64,000 nt of DNA from an uncultured Lachnospiraceae bacterium (GTDB taxonomy: Bacteria; Bacillota; Clostridia; Lachnospirales; Lachnospiraceae). The notes beneath the pieces are model-generated. The model was given only the letters and a program-made list of their open reading frames with translations, did not search any database and had not been told where the DNA came from. How positions within the stretch are numbered: position 1 is the stretch's first letter; each line of letters begins with the position of its first letter. The position numbers and the translations under genes are program-made. The stretch is taken from assembly GCA_946537305.1 (NCBI GenBank), contig CAMNFR010000003.1:1-64000 (forward strand). The letters run 5' to 3'. This document shows positions 51,593 through 60,155 of the stretch, one piece after another.

Positions 51593-52308
51593 AAGAAGTA
51601 TATGGCCTGATACTGGCGGGCGGCGTAGGGGCCCGTATGGGAAATGTGGAGAAGCCGAAGCAGTATATGGAACTGGGCGGACGGCCGGTCATCATTTATA
51701 CTATAGAGAAATTTGCAGTCTGCCCGGATTTTGAGCGGATCGTGGTGCTCTGCCCGGCTACATGGGTACACTATACGGAAGATCTGATACGTCGTTATCT
51801 GCCGCAGGTGAAAAATGTATTCGTGACGGCCGGCGGAGAGACCAGGAACGAAACACTGATGAACGGGATTCGTTTTATAGAGACAAACGATGGTCTTTCG
51901 GAGGATACGGTGATCGTAACGCACGATGCGGTGCGCCCCTTCGTGACACATCGGATTCTTCAGGAAAATATTCAATATGCCAGGGAAAAGGGCGCCTGCA
52001 ATACGGTGATTCCGGCCACCGACACCATTGTGGAGAGTACGGATGGTGAATGGGTCACGCGAATCCCGGACCGCAGGCACATGTTCCAGGGGCAGACGCC
52101 GCAGTCCTTTAACGCAAAGCTGCTGAGGGATGCCTATGAATCCCTTTCTCCGGAGGAGAAGGATGTGTTGACGGATGCCTGTAAGATCCTGGTGATGAAG
52201 GGAATTCCCGTGAAGCTGATCAGAGGAGAAGTTTATAATATAAAAATTACTTATCCTTATGATCTGCGCGTGGCGGAGAGCATTCTGGGAGGAAATCTTT
52301 CATGCTGA
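51589..52308 (+). CDS. tarI: Ribitol-5-phosphate cytidylyltransferase-like protein (TarI)
   Basis: The 239-residue IspD-fold protein has YGLILAGGVGARMGNVEKPK, GGETRNETLMNGI, THDAVRPFVTHRILQEN, MFQGQTPQSFNAKLLRDAY and VYNIKITYPYDLRVAESIL. It is followed, with a seven-base overlap, by a TarJ-type dehydrogenase, the standard pairing for making CDP-ribitol from ribulose-5-phosphate in wall teichoic acid synthesis. The specific substrate assignment rests on this pairing and not on a residue-level test. Confidence 0.85.
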   Translation: MKEVYGLILAGGVGARMGNVEKPKQYMELGGRPVIIYTIEKFAVCPDFERIVVLCPATWVHYTEDLIRRYLPQVKNVFVTAGGETRNETLMNGIRFIETNDGLSEDTVIVTHDAVRPFVTHRILQENIQYAREKGACNTVIPATDTIVESTDGEWVTRIPDRRHMFQGQTPQSFNAKLLRDAYESLSPEEKDVLTDACKILVMKGIPVKLIRGEVYNIKITYPYDLRVAESILGGNLSC

Positions 52309-53327
52309 ATACAGTCTGTCGGTTAAAGGCGCCAAGGCAGTTTGAAATTGCTTTCCGGCATATTCCGCTGGATGATCAGACGGTACTGGTGCGTCCGACC
52401 TGGCTTTCGATCTGCCGTGCGGATCAGCGCTACTATCAGGGCCTGCGGCCGCAGGAGGTGCTGCGCAGGAAGCTGCCTATGGCATTGATTCACGAGGGGA
52501 TCGGAGAGGTGGTCTGCGACTTTACGGGGACGTTCTGTCCGGGCCAGCCGGTGGTGATGATTCCCAACACGCCGGTCGAGGAAGACCCGGTGGTGGCGGA
52601 AAATTATCTGCGGACAAGCCGCTTTGCCGGCAGTGGAGCAGATGGTTTTTTACAGGAATATGTGGCGGTGGTGCCGGATCGCCTGGTGGCACTTCCGGAA
52701 AATCTTCATCCGGAGGTGGCCGCTTTTACCGAATTGGTGAGTGTCAGTTATCATGCGATCCGACGCTTTTTGGAGTTTTCTCATAGCCGGAGAAATAGTA
52801 TAGGTGTGTGGGGCGACGGGAATCTTGGCTACATAACGGCACTCTTGCTGCGTGCAATGCTGCCGGACAGCCGGATTGCTGTGGTTGGGAAGAACCGCGC
52901 CAAGCTGGCAGATTTCACCTTTGCGGATGAGACTTATCTGAATGATGAGATTCCGCCGGAACTATTCGTGGATCATGCCTTCGAATGTGTGGGCGGTATG
53001 GGCGCGCCGATCGCGGTCAATCAGGTCATTGATGTAATTCGGCCGGAGGGAACCATTTCCCTATTGGGCGTGACGGAAGAACTGGCGCCGTTAAATACCC
53101 GCATGGTCTTGGAGAAAGGATTGCGGCTGTTTGGAAGCAGCCGCAGCGGACGGCCGGATTTTCTGGGCGTCTTAGATCTTTACCGGCAGCATCCGGAGAT
53201 CCCTGCTTACCTGGAAAATCTGGTGGGCAATGTGGTGACAGTGCGGGAACTGAGGGATGTTACGAATGCCTTTGAAGCAGATATACGTCAGTGGCTGGGA
53301 AAGACAATCTTGAAATGGGAAATGTAA
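52302..53327 (+). CDS. tarJ: Ribulose-5-phosphate reductase-like dehydrogenase (TarJ)
   Basis: The 341-residue medium-chain dehydrogenase has LVRPTWLSICRADQRYYQG, MALIHEGIGEVV, ENYLRTSRFAGSGADGFLQE, IGVWGDGNLGYITALLL and FGSSRSGRPDFLGVLDLY, the TarJ/Bcs1-type pattern. It lacks the four-cysteine structural zinc loop of the GatD-like enzyme. It should reduce D-ribulose-5-phosphate to D-ribitol-5-phosphate with NADPH, for TarI to activate. No transcription terminator follows, and an apparent promoter for the next gene lies just downstream. Confidence 0.88.
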   Translation: MLNTVCRLKAPRQFEIAFRHIPLDDQTVLVRPTWLSICRADQRYYQGLRPQEVLRRKLPMALIHEGIGEVVCDFTGTFCPGQPVVMIPNTPVEEDPVVAENYLRTSRFAGSGADGFLQEYVAVVPDRLVALPENLHPEVAAFTELVSVSYHAIRRFLEFSHSRRNSIGVWGDGNLGYITALLLRAMLPDSRIAVVGKNRAKLADFTFADETYLNDEIPPELFVDHAFECVGGMGAPIAVNQVIDVIRPEGTISLLGVTEELAPLNTRMVLEKGLRLFGSSRSGRPDFLGVLDLYRQHPEIPAYLENLVGNVVTVRELRDVTNAFEADIRQWLGKTILKWEM

Positions 53328-53355
53328 CTGTCGGCTGCAGAAAATACGCTTTTTC

Positions 53356-53384
53356 TTGCCACTGAGACGGGAACGTGCTACAAT
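53356..53384 (+). promoter_or_regulatory. Internal sigma-A-like promoter upstream of tagD
   Basis: TTGCCA (53356-53361) and TACAAT (53379-53384) are separated by 17 bases; ATG 53411 follows 27 bases after the -10. It would drive tagD, the TagGH exporter and the TagF-like genes independently of the upstream operon. Confidence 0.65.
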
Positions 53385-53410
53385 CATACGAACGAGCGGA
53401 GGAAAAAAAG

Positions 53411-53803
53411 ATGCGAAAAGTCATTACTTATGGAACTTTTGACCTGCTTCACTATGGTCATATTAATCTGCTGCAGCGCGCGAAGGCGTTGGGGGATTAC
53501 CTGATCGTAGCACTATCTACGGATGAGTTCAACTGGAACGAAAAACAAAAGAAGTGCTATTTTACTTATGAAGAGCGTAAAAGACTCCTCGAAGCGATCC
53601 GCTATGTAGATCTGGTGATTCCCGAGGAAAACTGGGAACAGAAGGTGTCTGACGTGAAGGAATATCATGTGGATACCTTTGTGATCGGTGATGACTGGGA
53701 AGGAAAATTTGATTTTCTGAAGGAGTATTGCGATGTGGTGTATCTGCCGCGCACTCCGGATATTTCCACCACGCAGATCAAGGCGGACCTCCACAAGCAG
53801 TAA
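53411..53803 (+). CDS. tagD: Glycerol-3-phosphate cytidylyltransferase
   Basis: ATG 53411 with GGAGG eight bases upstream is clearly the start, giving 130 residues, the normal TagD length. The HxGH motif is present in TYGTFDLLHYGHINLLQRAK, and the second signature lies in RTPDISTTQIK. The enzyme makes CDP-glycerol from glycerol-3-phosphate and CTP in the cytoplasm. It supplies the donor used by the CDP-glycerol glycerophosphotransferases encoded 2-10 kb downstream. Confidence 0.96.
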   Translation: MRKVITYGTFDLLHYGHINLLQRAKALGDYLIVALSTDEFNWNEKQKKCYFTYEERKRLLEAIRYVDLVIPEENWEQKVSDVKEYHVDTFVIGDDWEGKFDFLKEYCDVVYLPRTPDISTTQIKADLHKQ

Positions 53804-53823
53804 CGGAGAGAAGGAAGCCTCGT

Positions 53824-54600
53824 ATGACAAAATATTTTAAGAACTTCTGGCGTTATCGGTACCTTCTGTATGAACTGGTTCAAAAGGGAATCGTCTTAAA
53901 ATACCGGCGATCTTATCTTGGAATCATATGGTCACTGTTGGAGCCGATTTTGACAACTATTGTGCTGACCATGGTATTCGGAACGTTATTTGGGAACACA
54001 AATCGCCAGTTCCCGTTGTATATTCTGACAGGTCGGCTGCTGTATTCTGCGTTTTCATCAGGGACAAAAGGTGCATTGAGATCGATCCGGGCCAATGCAG
54101 GCATGATCAAAAAAGTATATGTGCCAAAATATCTGTACCCGCTTTCCAGTGTGCTCTTTAATTATGTGATATTTCTGCTTTCCCTGGTGGTGCTGTTTAT
54201 CTGGGGCGTTCTGTTGAAGGCCTATCCCAACTGGCGTTGGTTCGGGCTTCTCTTCCCGCTGCTGATTCTGCTGGTGATGACTTTTGGCGTGGGTATGATC
54301 CTGGCTACGGTGGCCGTTTTTTTCCGTGATATGGAATATTTATGGGATGTGCTTTTGATGATCATTATGTACACCTGTGCCATTTTTTATTATCCTGACC
54401 GCTTGCTGAAAAGCGGGTATTCATTCGTGCTGCGGCTGAATCCTCTGTATGGTGTGGTGGCAAACGCCCGGCATATTGTGTTTGGGGAACCGTTAGACTG
54501 GAGCATGATGGCTTATGCGGTGCTATTTTCCCTGGCGGCACTGGTGGTCGGCCTGTATGTTTTCAATAAACATCAGGATGAATTTATTCTTTATATATAA
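53824..54600 (+). CDS. tagG: Polysaccharide/teichoic acid ABC exporter permease (TagG-like)
   Basis: ATG 53824 (AAGGAAG six bases upstream) gives 258 residues, shorter and better supported than the track's 53728 start. The ABC-2 type N-terminus is clear: YLLYELVQKGIVLKYRRSYL followed by GIIWSLLEPI. About six membrane helices follow, with FFRDMEYLWDVLLMI near the end, typical of TagG/Wzm. With the next gene it should export a completed undecaprenyl-linked polymer. Confidence 0.93.
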   Translation: MTKYFKNFWRYRYLLYELVQKGIVLKYRRSYLGIIWSLLEPILTTIVLTMVFGTLFGNTNRQFPLYILTGRLLYSAFSSGTKGALRSIRANAGMIKKVYVPKYLYPLSSVLFNYVIFLLSLVVLFIWGVLLKAYPNWRWFGLLFPLLILLVMTFGVGMILATVAVFFRDMEYLWDVLLMIIMYTCAIFYYPDRLLKSGYSFVLRLNPLYGVVANARHIVFGEPLDWSMMAYAVLFSLAALVVGLYVFNKHQDEFILYI

Positions 54601-54615
54601 GGAAAACAAAGAGTT

Positions 54616-55359
54616 ATGAGTGATACGGCGCTGCGCGTGAAAAATGTAGGCATGATGTTCAACCTCAGTTCAGAGAAGGTAGACAGCCTGAAGGAGTATG
54701 TCCTGGCATCGCTGAAGCGGGAGGTCTCCTACGATGAGTTTTGGGCACTTCAGAATATTAATTTCTCTCTGAACAGGGGAGACCGGTTGGGGATCCTGGG
54801 GATGAATGGTGCCGGAAAAAGCACCCTGCTGAAAGTGATTGCCGGCGTCTTTAAACCCACATTGGGTTCTGTAGAGCGCCACGGGAAGATTGTACCGTTG
54901 TTGGAACTGGGAGCCGGCTTTGACGGACAATATACCGGCCGGGAAAACATTTATCTGTATGGTTCTGTACTGGGGTATTCCCGTAAATTTATCGATTCCA
55001 AATTTGATGAGATCGTTGAATTTTCCGAACTGGAGCAGTTCATTGATGTTCCGGTGAAGAATTATTCCTCCGGTATGAAGAGCCGGCTGGGCTTTTCTGT
55101 GGCTACAGTGGTACAGCCGGAAATCCTGATTCTGGACGAGGTCCTTTCCGTGGGTGATGCACGCTTCCGAAAAAAAAGTGAGGAACGTATTACCTCCATG
55201 TTCGGGGAAAAGGTAACGGTGCTGTTCGTGTCCCATCATCTGCCTCAGGTACAGCGTCTCTGCAACAAGGCGATGATCTTACACCACGGGAAAATGTTGG
55301 CCTACGGGAACATAGAGGACGTGGCCCCTATCTATGCGGCCATGCTGGATACGGACTAA
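54616..55359 (+). CDS. tagH: Polysaccharide/teichoic acid ABC exporter ATPase (TagH-like)
   Basis: The 247-residue protein has Walker A (GMNGAGKSTLLK), the Q/E region LLELGAGFDGQYTGRENIYL, signature YSSGMKSRLGFS, Walker B ILILDEVLSVGD and the H-loop FVSHHLPQV. It is short: there is no C-terminal carbohydrate-binding extension as in some Wzt proteins or the long B. subtilis TagH. Chain-end recognition must therefore come from elsewhere. Its stop overlaps the next start (TAATG). Confidence 0.94.
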   Translation: MSDTALRVKNVGMMFNLSSEKVDSLKEYVLASLKREVSYDEFWALQNINFSLNRGDRLGILGMNGAGKSTLLKVIAGVFKPTLGSVERHGKIVPLLELGAGFDGQYTGRENIYLYGSVLGYSRKFIDSKFDEIVEFSELEQFIDVPVKNYSSGMKSRLGFSVATVVQPEILILDEVLSVGDARFRKKSEERITSMFGEKVTVLFVSHHLPQVQRLCNKAMILHHGKMLAYGNIEDVAPIYAAMLDTD

Positions 55360-57638
55360 TGGTTATGATTACTTTTCTGATTAAACAGATCGGTAAAATG
55401 GGAATGCAGCACGTGGTGCTGCCGCTTGCGTATGCCCTGTTTTGCCTGAGATCATGTGATGACCATGTGGTGTTGTTCGCGGACGTGCACCATGACAGCC
55501 GTCCGGAGAGTATGAACCGTCTTTACACTTTGCTGCAGGCGGAGGGCACATGGAAGCTGCAGGAGTTCTACTGTGATTTCGGAAAGCAGGGGCTCGTCCG
55601 TCAGTTGAGGGAATCGGTCCGCTTCATGAAGGCGTACGCGGCGGCCGGCACTGTGATTCTGTGCGATAACTGCCTACCCGCGTCCTCCTGCCGGAAGAGG
55701 AAGGGGACCCGCGTGGTGCAGCTGTGGCACGGCCCCGGCGCGTTCAAAAAATTTGGATACGACGCGAAGGACGATATCCCTGCGTTTTATCACGGAAATG
55801 TGTATAAAAATTATGATCTGGTGACAGTGAGCGGCCCGGCCTGCGTGGGGCCGTTTTCGTCTGCTATGAGACAGCCGGACGGGGTGGTGCAGGCACTGGG
55901 AATCTCCCGCATGGATGAATATCGGGAGGCAGATTATGTAGAGACCTGCCGGCAGAAATTCTATGAAACATATCCCCAGGCGATCGGCAAGAAGATCCTG
56001 CTGTGGGCGCCGACCTTCCGTGGGAATGCGGCTTCTCCGGTCCTGGCGGGAGAGACAGAGGTGGATGCCATGGCGAAGGCTTTGGGGGATGACTGGTTCG
56101 TGGTGAAGAGCCTGCATCCGCATATGCTCCATGTGCACGCGGAACAGCGGCTGACGACGGCACAGATGTTGCCGGCGGTGGATGTATTTGTGACGGATTA
56201 TTCCTCTGTGATGTATGATGCCTGTCTGCTGGGCTGCAGAATGGTGATGTTCGCGCCGGACCTTGAGGAATACATGAGCAGCCGCGGCACCTACCTGGAC
56301 CTGGAAGAATTTCCCGGGGAGATCGTTACGGATCCCGCACGGCTGAAAGAAGCGGTCCTGAAGGCGGATACAGGCTATGATTTTGAAAAACAGGCCGCTT
56401 TTAATCGCCGTTACCTTTCCGCCTGTGACGGGAGGGCCACGGAGCGTATTGCGGAGCAGATTCGGGCGTGGCACGGCGGTGCGCCACGGAAGAGTGTCCG
56501 GAAGAATACTGTCAAATCCCTGGGAAAATCGCTGATCCTGAAGGGGCTGTTCCCGGTATATTATGTGCTGTGCGCGGTGCGCCATCCTGTGCGCCGCAAG
56601 GTGCTCTTCCTGGAGATCCGCTATTCCGAGCTGACGGATAACCTGCGCCGTCTATACGATGCGTACGTATCCGAGGGAAAATACCGGACGGAGACCTTCT
56701 TCCTGCAGGCGGACGGCGGAAGCCTGGCCTATATAAAGCGAAGCCTGGCAATGATCCGGGCCATTTCGGATGCAAAGATAGTCTATGTGGATGAAAGCAG
56801 CAATGTGCTGGCGGCACTGCCGCTTCGGCCTAAGACGAAGGTCATACAGGCGTGGCATGCCTGCGGCGCCTTTAAGCGCTTTGGACATGGACTTTTGTCC
56901 GACACGGCGGAGGGCTATTACGGAAAGTATGACCTGGTGACCGTCAGCGCGGAGGATATTGTTCCCATCTATGAGGAATCCATGCGCCAGCGCCCGGGGA
57001 TCGTGCGCGCCACCGGCGTCAGCCGGACGGATGCCTTCTTTGAGCCGGACCGGGCCGAGGTCGCGAGAGCGGCCATAGAGGATACCTTCCCCATTCTGAA
57101 GGGGAAGAAACTGGTGCTGTTCGCGCCAACCTTCCGCGGAAATGTGGCGGACGCGAAAGGCCCGGAGCTGCCGGACATTCTATGTCTGAAGCAGGAGTTG
57201 GGGGAGGCCTGTGTTTTCTTTTTCCGGGGGCATCCTGCGGTGAAAGAGGCGGCAGCGGTACCGGAATCCTGCAGAGATTTCTTTCTGGATGTCACAGGAG
57301 ATACACGTTTTTCCACGGAGGATTATCTGTGTGCTGCGGATATCTGCATCACAGACTATTCCTCGCTGGTCTTTGATTTTTCCCTGTTCGAGCGGCCCAT
57401 GCTGTTCTACGCGTATGATTATGAACGGTATGATGACGAGAGAGGGTTTTACTTCCCGTACCGGGAGTTTATTCCCGGGGCTCTGTGTCGGACGACCGAG
57501 GATTTGATCTGTGAGATGAAGAAGGCCCTGGCGGGAGACTGGGACAGGGAACGCGTACGGGCCTTTAGACAGAGATTTATGGGCGCCTGCGACGGTCAGG
57601 CTACGAAGCGTATTAAGGAGGCGGCTGAGAGACTGTGA
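55359..57638 (+). CDS. Tandem CDP-glycerol glycerophosphotransferase (two TagB/TagF-type domains)
   Basis: The 759-residue protein has two complete ~370-residue units. Unit 1 has VVQLWHGPGAFKKFGYDAKD, LWAPTFRGNA and FVTDYSSVMYDACL; unit 2 (from ~390) has VIQAWHACGAFKRFGHG, LFAPTFRGNV and CITDYSSLVFDFSLFERPML. The His of WHxxGAFKxFG and the TDYSS-xxxD segment are the catalytic regions of the family. These membrane-associated enzymes add glycerol-3-phosphate from CDP-glycerol to the linkage unit or growing chain. The two units may act as primase and polymerase, or as two transferases for alternating acceptors. The sequence is GC-rich. Confidence 0.9.
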   Translation: MVMITFLIKQIGKMGMQHVVLPLAYALFCLRSCDDHVVLFADVHHDSRPESMNRLYTLLQAEGTWKLQEFYCDFGKQGLVRQLRESVRFMKAYAAAGTVILCDNCLPASSCRKRKGTRVVQLWHGPGAFKKFGYDAKDDIPAFYHGNVYKNYDLVTVSGPACVGPFSSAMRQPDGVVQALGISRMDEYREADYVETCRQKFYETYPQAIGKKILLWAPTFRGNAASPVLAGETEVDAMAKALGDDWFVVKSLHPHMLHVHAEQRLTTAQMLPAVDVFVTDYSSVMYDACLLGCRMVMFAPDLEEYMSSRGTYLDLEEFPGEIVTDPARLKEAVLKADTGYDFEKQAAFNRRYLSACDGRATERIAEQIRAWHGGAPRKSVRKNTVKSLGKSLILKGLFPVYYVLCAVRHPVRRKVLFLEIRYSELTDNLRRLYDAYVSEGKYRTETFFLQADGGSLAYIKRSLAMIRAISDAKIVYVDESSNVLAALPLRPKTKVIQAWHACGAFKRFGHGLLSDTAEGYYGKYDLVTVSAEDIVPIYEESMRQRPGIVRATGVSRTDAFFEPDRAEVARAAIEDTFPILKGKKLVLFAPTFRGNVADAKGPELPDILCLKQELGEACVFFFRGHPAVKEAAAVPESCRDFFLDVTGDTRFSTEDYLCAADICITDYSSLVFDFSLFERPMLFYAYDYERYDDERGFYFPYREFIPGALCRTTEDLICEMKKALAGDWDRERVRAFRQRFMGACDGQATKRIKEAAERL

Positions 57639-59269
57639 TTGCCGATATCAGGAGCATCCGCTGGGAGCGGATCTGGTGTGAGATCGTTTTCCGGGAGGAG
57701 GGCGATGTGCCGGAGAGACTTTTCCTGCGGAATGAAAAAGGAGAAGAGGCCGCTGTGTGGCAGAAAATGTCGGGCCATACCTTTCGGATGAACATTACCA
57801 ATCCGGGCGGCGGCAAATGTCTGCCGACAGGCTATTACACCCTGGTGCCGGAATATGGTGCTGCGGCCGACGGTGAAGCTGGAACGGCACGCAGAGGAAG
57901 AGGTCTGCGCAGACGGCTGGCCGAAAGACGGGCCCGCAGACACAGAACGGTGGCGCCGGCGGCACAGGCGCAGCTGCTGCGGAACGGAAGCCGGCAATTC
58001 CCTTACGGGGACGGAAGCCGGGCTTATGCGGCGCTATGGGAGACGGATGAGAAGGGAACCATTTTCCTGCGGGTGGTGGACAGACGGCTGAAAAAGGCCT
58101 CCGGGAAGCCGGTGGATCTGGCGAAAAGCGTTTACCGGCGGGAAATGCGGCGGTTCCTGCAGGAATATTATCACGAAAGACACCGGCTGGCCGCGAAGCA
58201 GCCGCGCAAGAAGGTGCTCTTTTTAACAGAGCAGAGCGACCGGCTGGGCAGCAATCTGGCATCACTGCGGCTGCGCTGTCTGGAGCGGGGGCTGGACCGG
58301 GAATATGAGTTTACGGAATCCTGCCGGATCTCCGTGACGGACCAGCACCTGGGCTTTGGAAGCTGGATGGAAGTGGTGCGCAAGATGGCGGAGGCGGATA
58401 TCATCTTCATGGATGATCACGCGCCGGTGCTGGACTGGCTGCGTCTTTCCGCGGATACCGTGGTGGTGCAGCTGTGGCACGCGGGCGTGGGATTTAAGGC
58501 GTCCGGCTACAGCCGTTGGGGCCACCTGGCAAGCCCGGCCCCGTTTTCCTGCCACCGGCAGTATACCTGGGGGGTCTGCGGGTCGGAAAAGACCCGGGAC
58601 ATATTTGCGGAGATCTGGGGCATAGACCGGGAGCGGGTCCTGCCGCTTGGCATGCCCCGACTGGATGCGCAGGTGGATTCGGGGCGGCGGGAAGCCCTGC
58701 GGGCGCGGTTCATCAGCCGCTATTTCCCGGTCACCGGCCTGAACAGGAAGGTCATCCTGTTCGCGCCGACCTACCGCGGAAAGAACCGGAAGGACGCGGG
58801 CTATCCCTATGAAAAGATTGATTTTAAGGCGCTGAAGGAGGCCTGCGGCGAGGAGTGGATGGTCGTCTTTAAGATGCACCCCTGGGTAAAGACGCCGGTG
58901 CCTATTCCGGCCGGCTACCGGGAGATCATGATGGATCTTTCCGGACAGGAGACCATTGAGGCGCTGTACCCGGCGGCGGACCTTCTGATCACCGATTATT
59001 CTTCGGACATCTATGATTTTTCCGTACAGAAAAAGCCCATGCTTTTTTACGCCTTTGATGAAGAGGAGTACGGCAGAAAACGCGGCTTCCACCTGGACTA
59101 CCGGACATCTGCCCCGGGAAAAGTGGCGGCGACTTTCGAGGAACTGACGGAGGCTATCCGGCAGGAGGATTTTGAGGAAGAAAAGGCGGAGGCCTACCGG
59201 GAACGCTGCTTCGATTATATCGACAGTCATTCCTGCGACCGGATCATAGACGCCGTACTGGTGAAATGA
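57635..59269 (+). CDS. CDP-glycerol glycerophosphotransferase (TagF/TarF-like)
   Basis: The 544-residue protein starts at GTG 57635, overlapping the previous stop (GTGA). The N-terminal ~185 residues form a beta-rich domain often found in front of TagF-type enzymes, followed by a basic Arg/Ala linker. The catalytic domain has VVQLWHAGVGFKASGYSRWG, LFAPTYRGKNRKD, KMHPWVKTP and LITDYSSDIYDFSVQKKPML. It probably extends or branches the poly(glycerol phosphate) or poly(alditol phosphate). The gene is among the most GC-rich in the window (44 of 60 G+C in line 58681). Confidence 0.9.
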   Translation: MIADIRSIRWERIWCEIVFREEGDVPERLFLRNEKGEEAAVWQKMSGHTFRMNITNPGGGKCLPTGYYTLVPEYGAAADGEAGTARRGRGLRRRLAERRARRHRTVAPAAQAQLLRNGSRQFPYGDGSRAYAALWETDEKGTIFLRVVDRRLKKASGKPVDLAKSVYRREMRRFLQEYYHERHRLAAKQPRKKVLFLTEQSDRLGSNLASLRLRCLERGLDREYEFTESCRISVTDQHLGFGSWMEVVRKMAEADIIFMDDHAPVLDWLRLSADTVVVQLWHAGVGFKASGYSRWGHLASPAPFSCHRQYTWGVCGSEKTRDIFAEIWGIDRERVLPLGMPRLDAQVDSGRREALRARFISRYFPVTGLNRKVILFAPTYRGKNRKDAGYPYEKIDFKALKEACGEEWMVVFKMHPWVKTPVPIPAGYREIMMDLSGQETIEALYPAADLLITDYSSDIYDFSVQKKPMLFYAFDEEEYGRKRGFHLDYRTSAPGKVAATFEELTEAIRQEDFEEEKAEAYRERCFDYIDSHSCDRIIDAVLVK

Positions 59270-59303
59270 TGCATTCCGAAGGGCGGGGCTGAACCGAAAA
59301 AGG

Positions 59304-59333
59304 TTGCGGACCCCGTCAGAGAGATGGTACAAT
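59304..59333 (+). promoter_or_regulatory. Internal sigma-A-like promoter upstream of the last IspD-SDR pair
   Basis: TTGCGG (59304-59309) and TACAAT (59328-59333) are separated by 18 bases. The -10 is identical to that of the tagD promoter and the -35 shares TTGC with it. ATG 59388 is 55 bases downstream of the -10. Confidence 0.6.
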
Positions 59334-59387
59334 TATTGTTTAGGAAAATGATTCCTGCTGCATAATAGAATACTAGTGAGGTTTCGT

Positions 59388-60152
59388 ATGAATATTGCCA
59401 TTATTTTTGCCGGCGGCAGCGGTGTCCGCATGGGCGCCGGTATTCCCAAACAGTTCCTGGAGATCAACGGAAAGCCTGTCATCGTGCATACGCTGCAGCT
59501 GTTCCAGTATCACCGGGAGATTGACAAGATCTACGTTTCCATCATCGCGGAATACCAGGATTATATGGAGGAGCTGGTCGCGGACTACCGTTTGAGCAAG
59601 GTGGCCGCCGTGCTTCCGGGCGGGGAGACCGCGCAGGATTCCATTTACAACGCCCTGAAGCGGGCGGAGGCGGAGAACCCGGCGGATTCCGTGGTGCTCA
59701 TCCATGACGGCGTGCGTCCTTTCATCTCCCGGGAGGTGATCACGGACAACATCCGCTGCGTAAGAGAAAAGGGAAATGCCATCACCTGCACGCCCTGCTT
59801 TGAGACCATTTTGATCAGCAAGAGCGGCACGGAGGTGGAGGATGTGCCCCACCGCAAGGATGCTTATTCCGCCCAGGCGCCCCAGAGCTTTTTGCTGGGG
59901 GAGATCATTGCCGCCCACGATGTGGTGCGCGCCCGGCCCCAGCGGTATGAGAACATGGTAGATGCCTGTACCATTATCCGCAGCCAGGGGATCACGGCCC
60001 ACATGGTGGAAGGGAACCGGGGCAACATAAAGGTAACGACCCCGGAGGATGTGTACATGTTCCGGGCACTTCTGCAGTATAAGGAAAATGAACAGGCCTT
60101 CGGCCTGGGGCTGACCAACCGTATTGCCAGCCGTATACACCACAAGGAGTAA
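59388..60152 (+). CDS. IspD/TarI-family cytidylyltransferase (with SDR partner)
   Basis: ATG 59388 has GTGAGG six bases upstream; the product is 254 residues. Motifs: IIFAGGSGVRMGAGIPKQFL, GGETAQDSIYNAL, LIHDGVRPFISREVITDNI, DAYSAQAPQSFLLGEIIAAH and GNIKVTTPEDVYMF. It should activate an alditol or polyol phosphate with CTP. It is followed four bases later by an extended SDR, repeating the layout at 27031/27753 in GC-rich sequence. The pair may make the same CDP product for the second polymer, or a related one. Confidence 0.9.
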   Translation: MNIAIIFAGGSGVRMGAGIPKQFLEINGKPVIVHTLQLFQYHREIDKIYVSIIAEYQDYMEELVADYRLSKVAAVLPGGETAQDSIYNALKRAEAENPADSVVLIHDGVRPFISREVITDNIRCVREKGNAITCTPCFETILISKSGTEVEDVPHRKDAYSAQAPQSFLLGEIIAAHDVVRARPQRYENMVDACTIIRSQGITAHMVEGNRGNIKVTTPEDVYMFRALLQYKENEQAFGLGLTNRIASRIHHKE

Positions 60153-60155
60153 TTC

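Noticed and set aside
59280-59318. GC-rich imperfect hairpin after the TagF-like gene
   Set aside because: Pairing is interrupted and no T-run follows, so a terminator is not supported; an apparent promoter overlaps its right arm.
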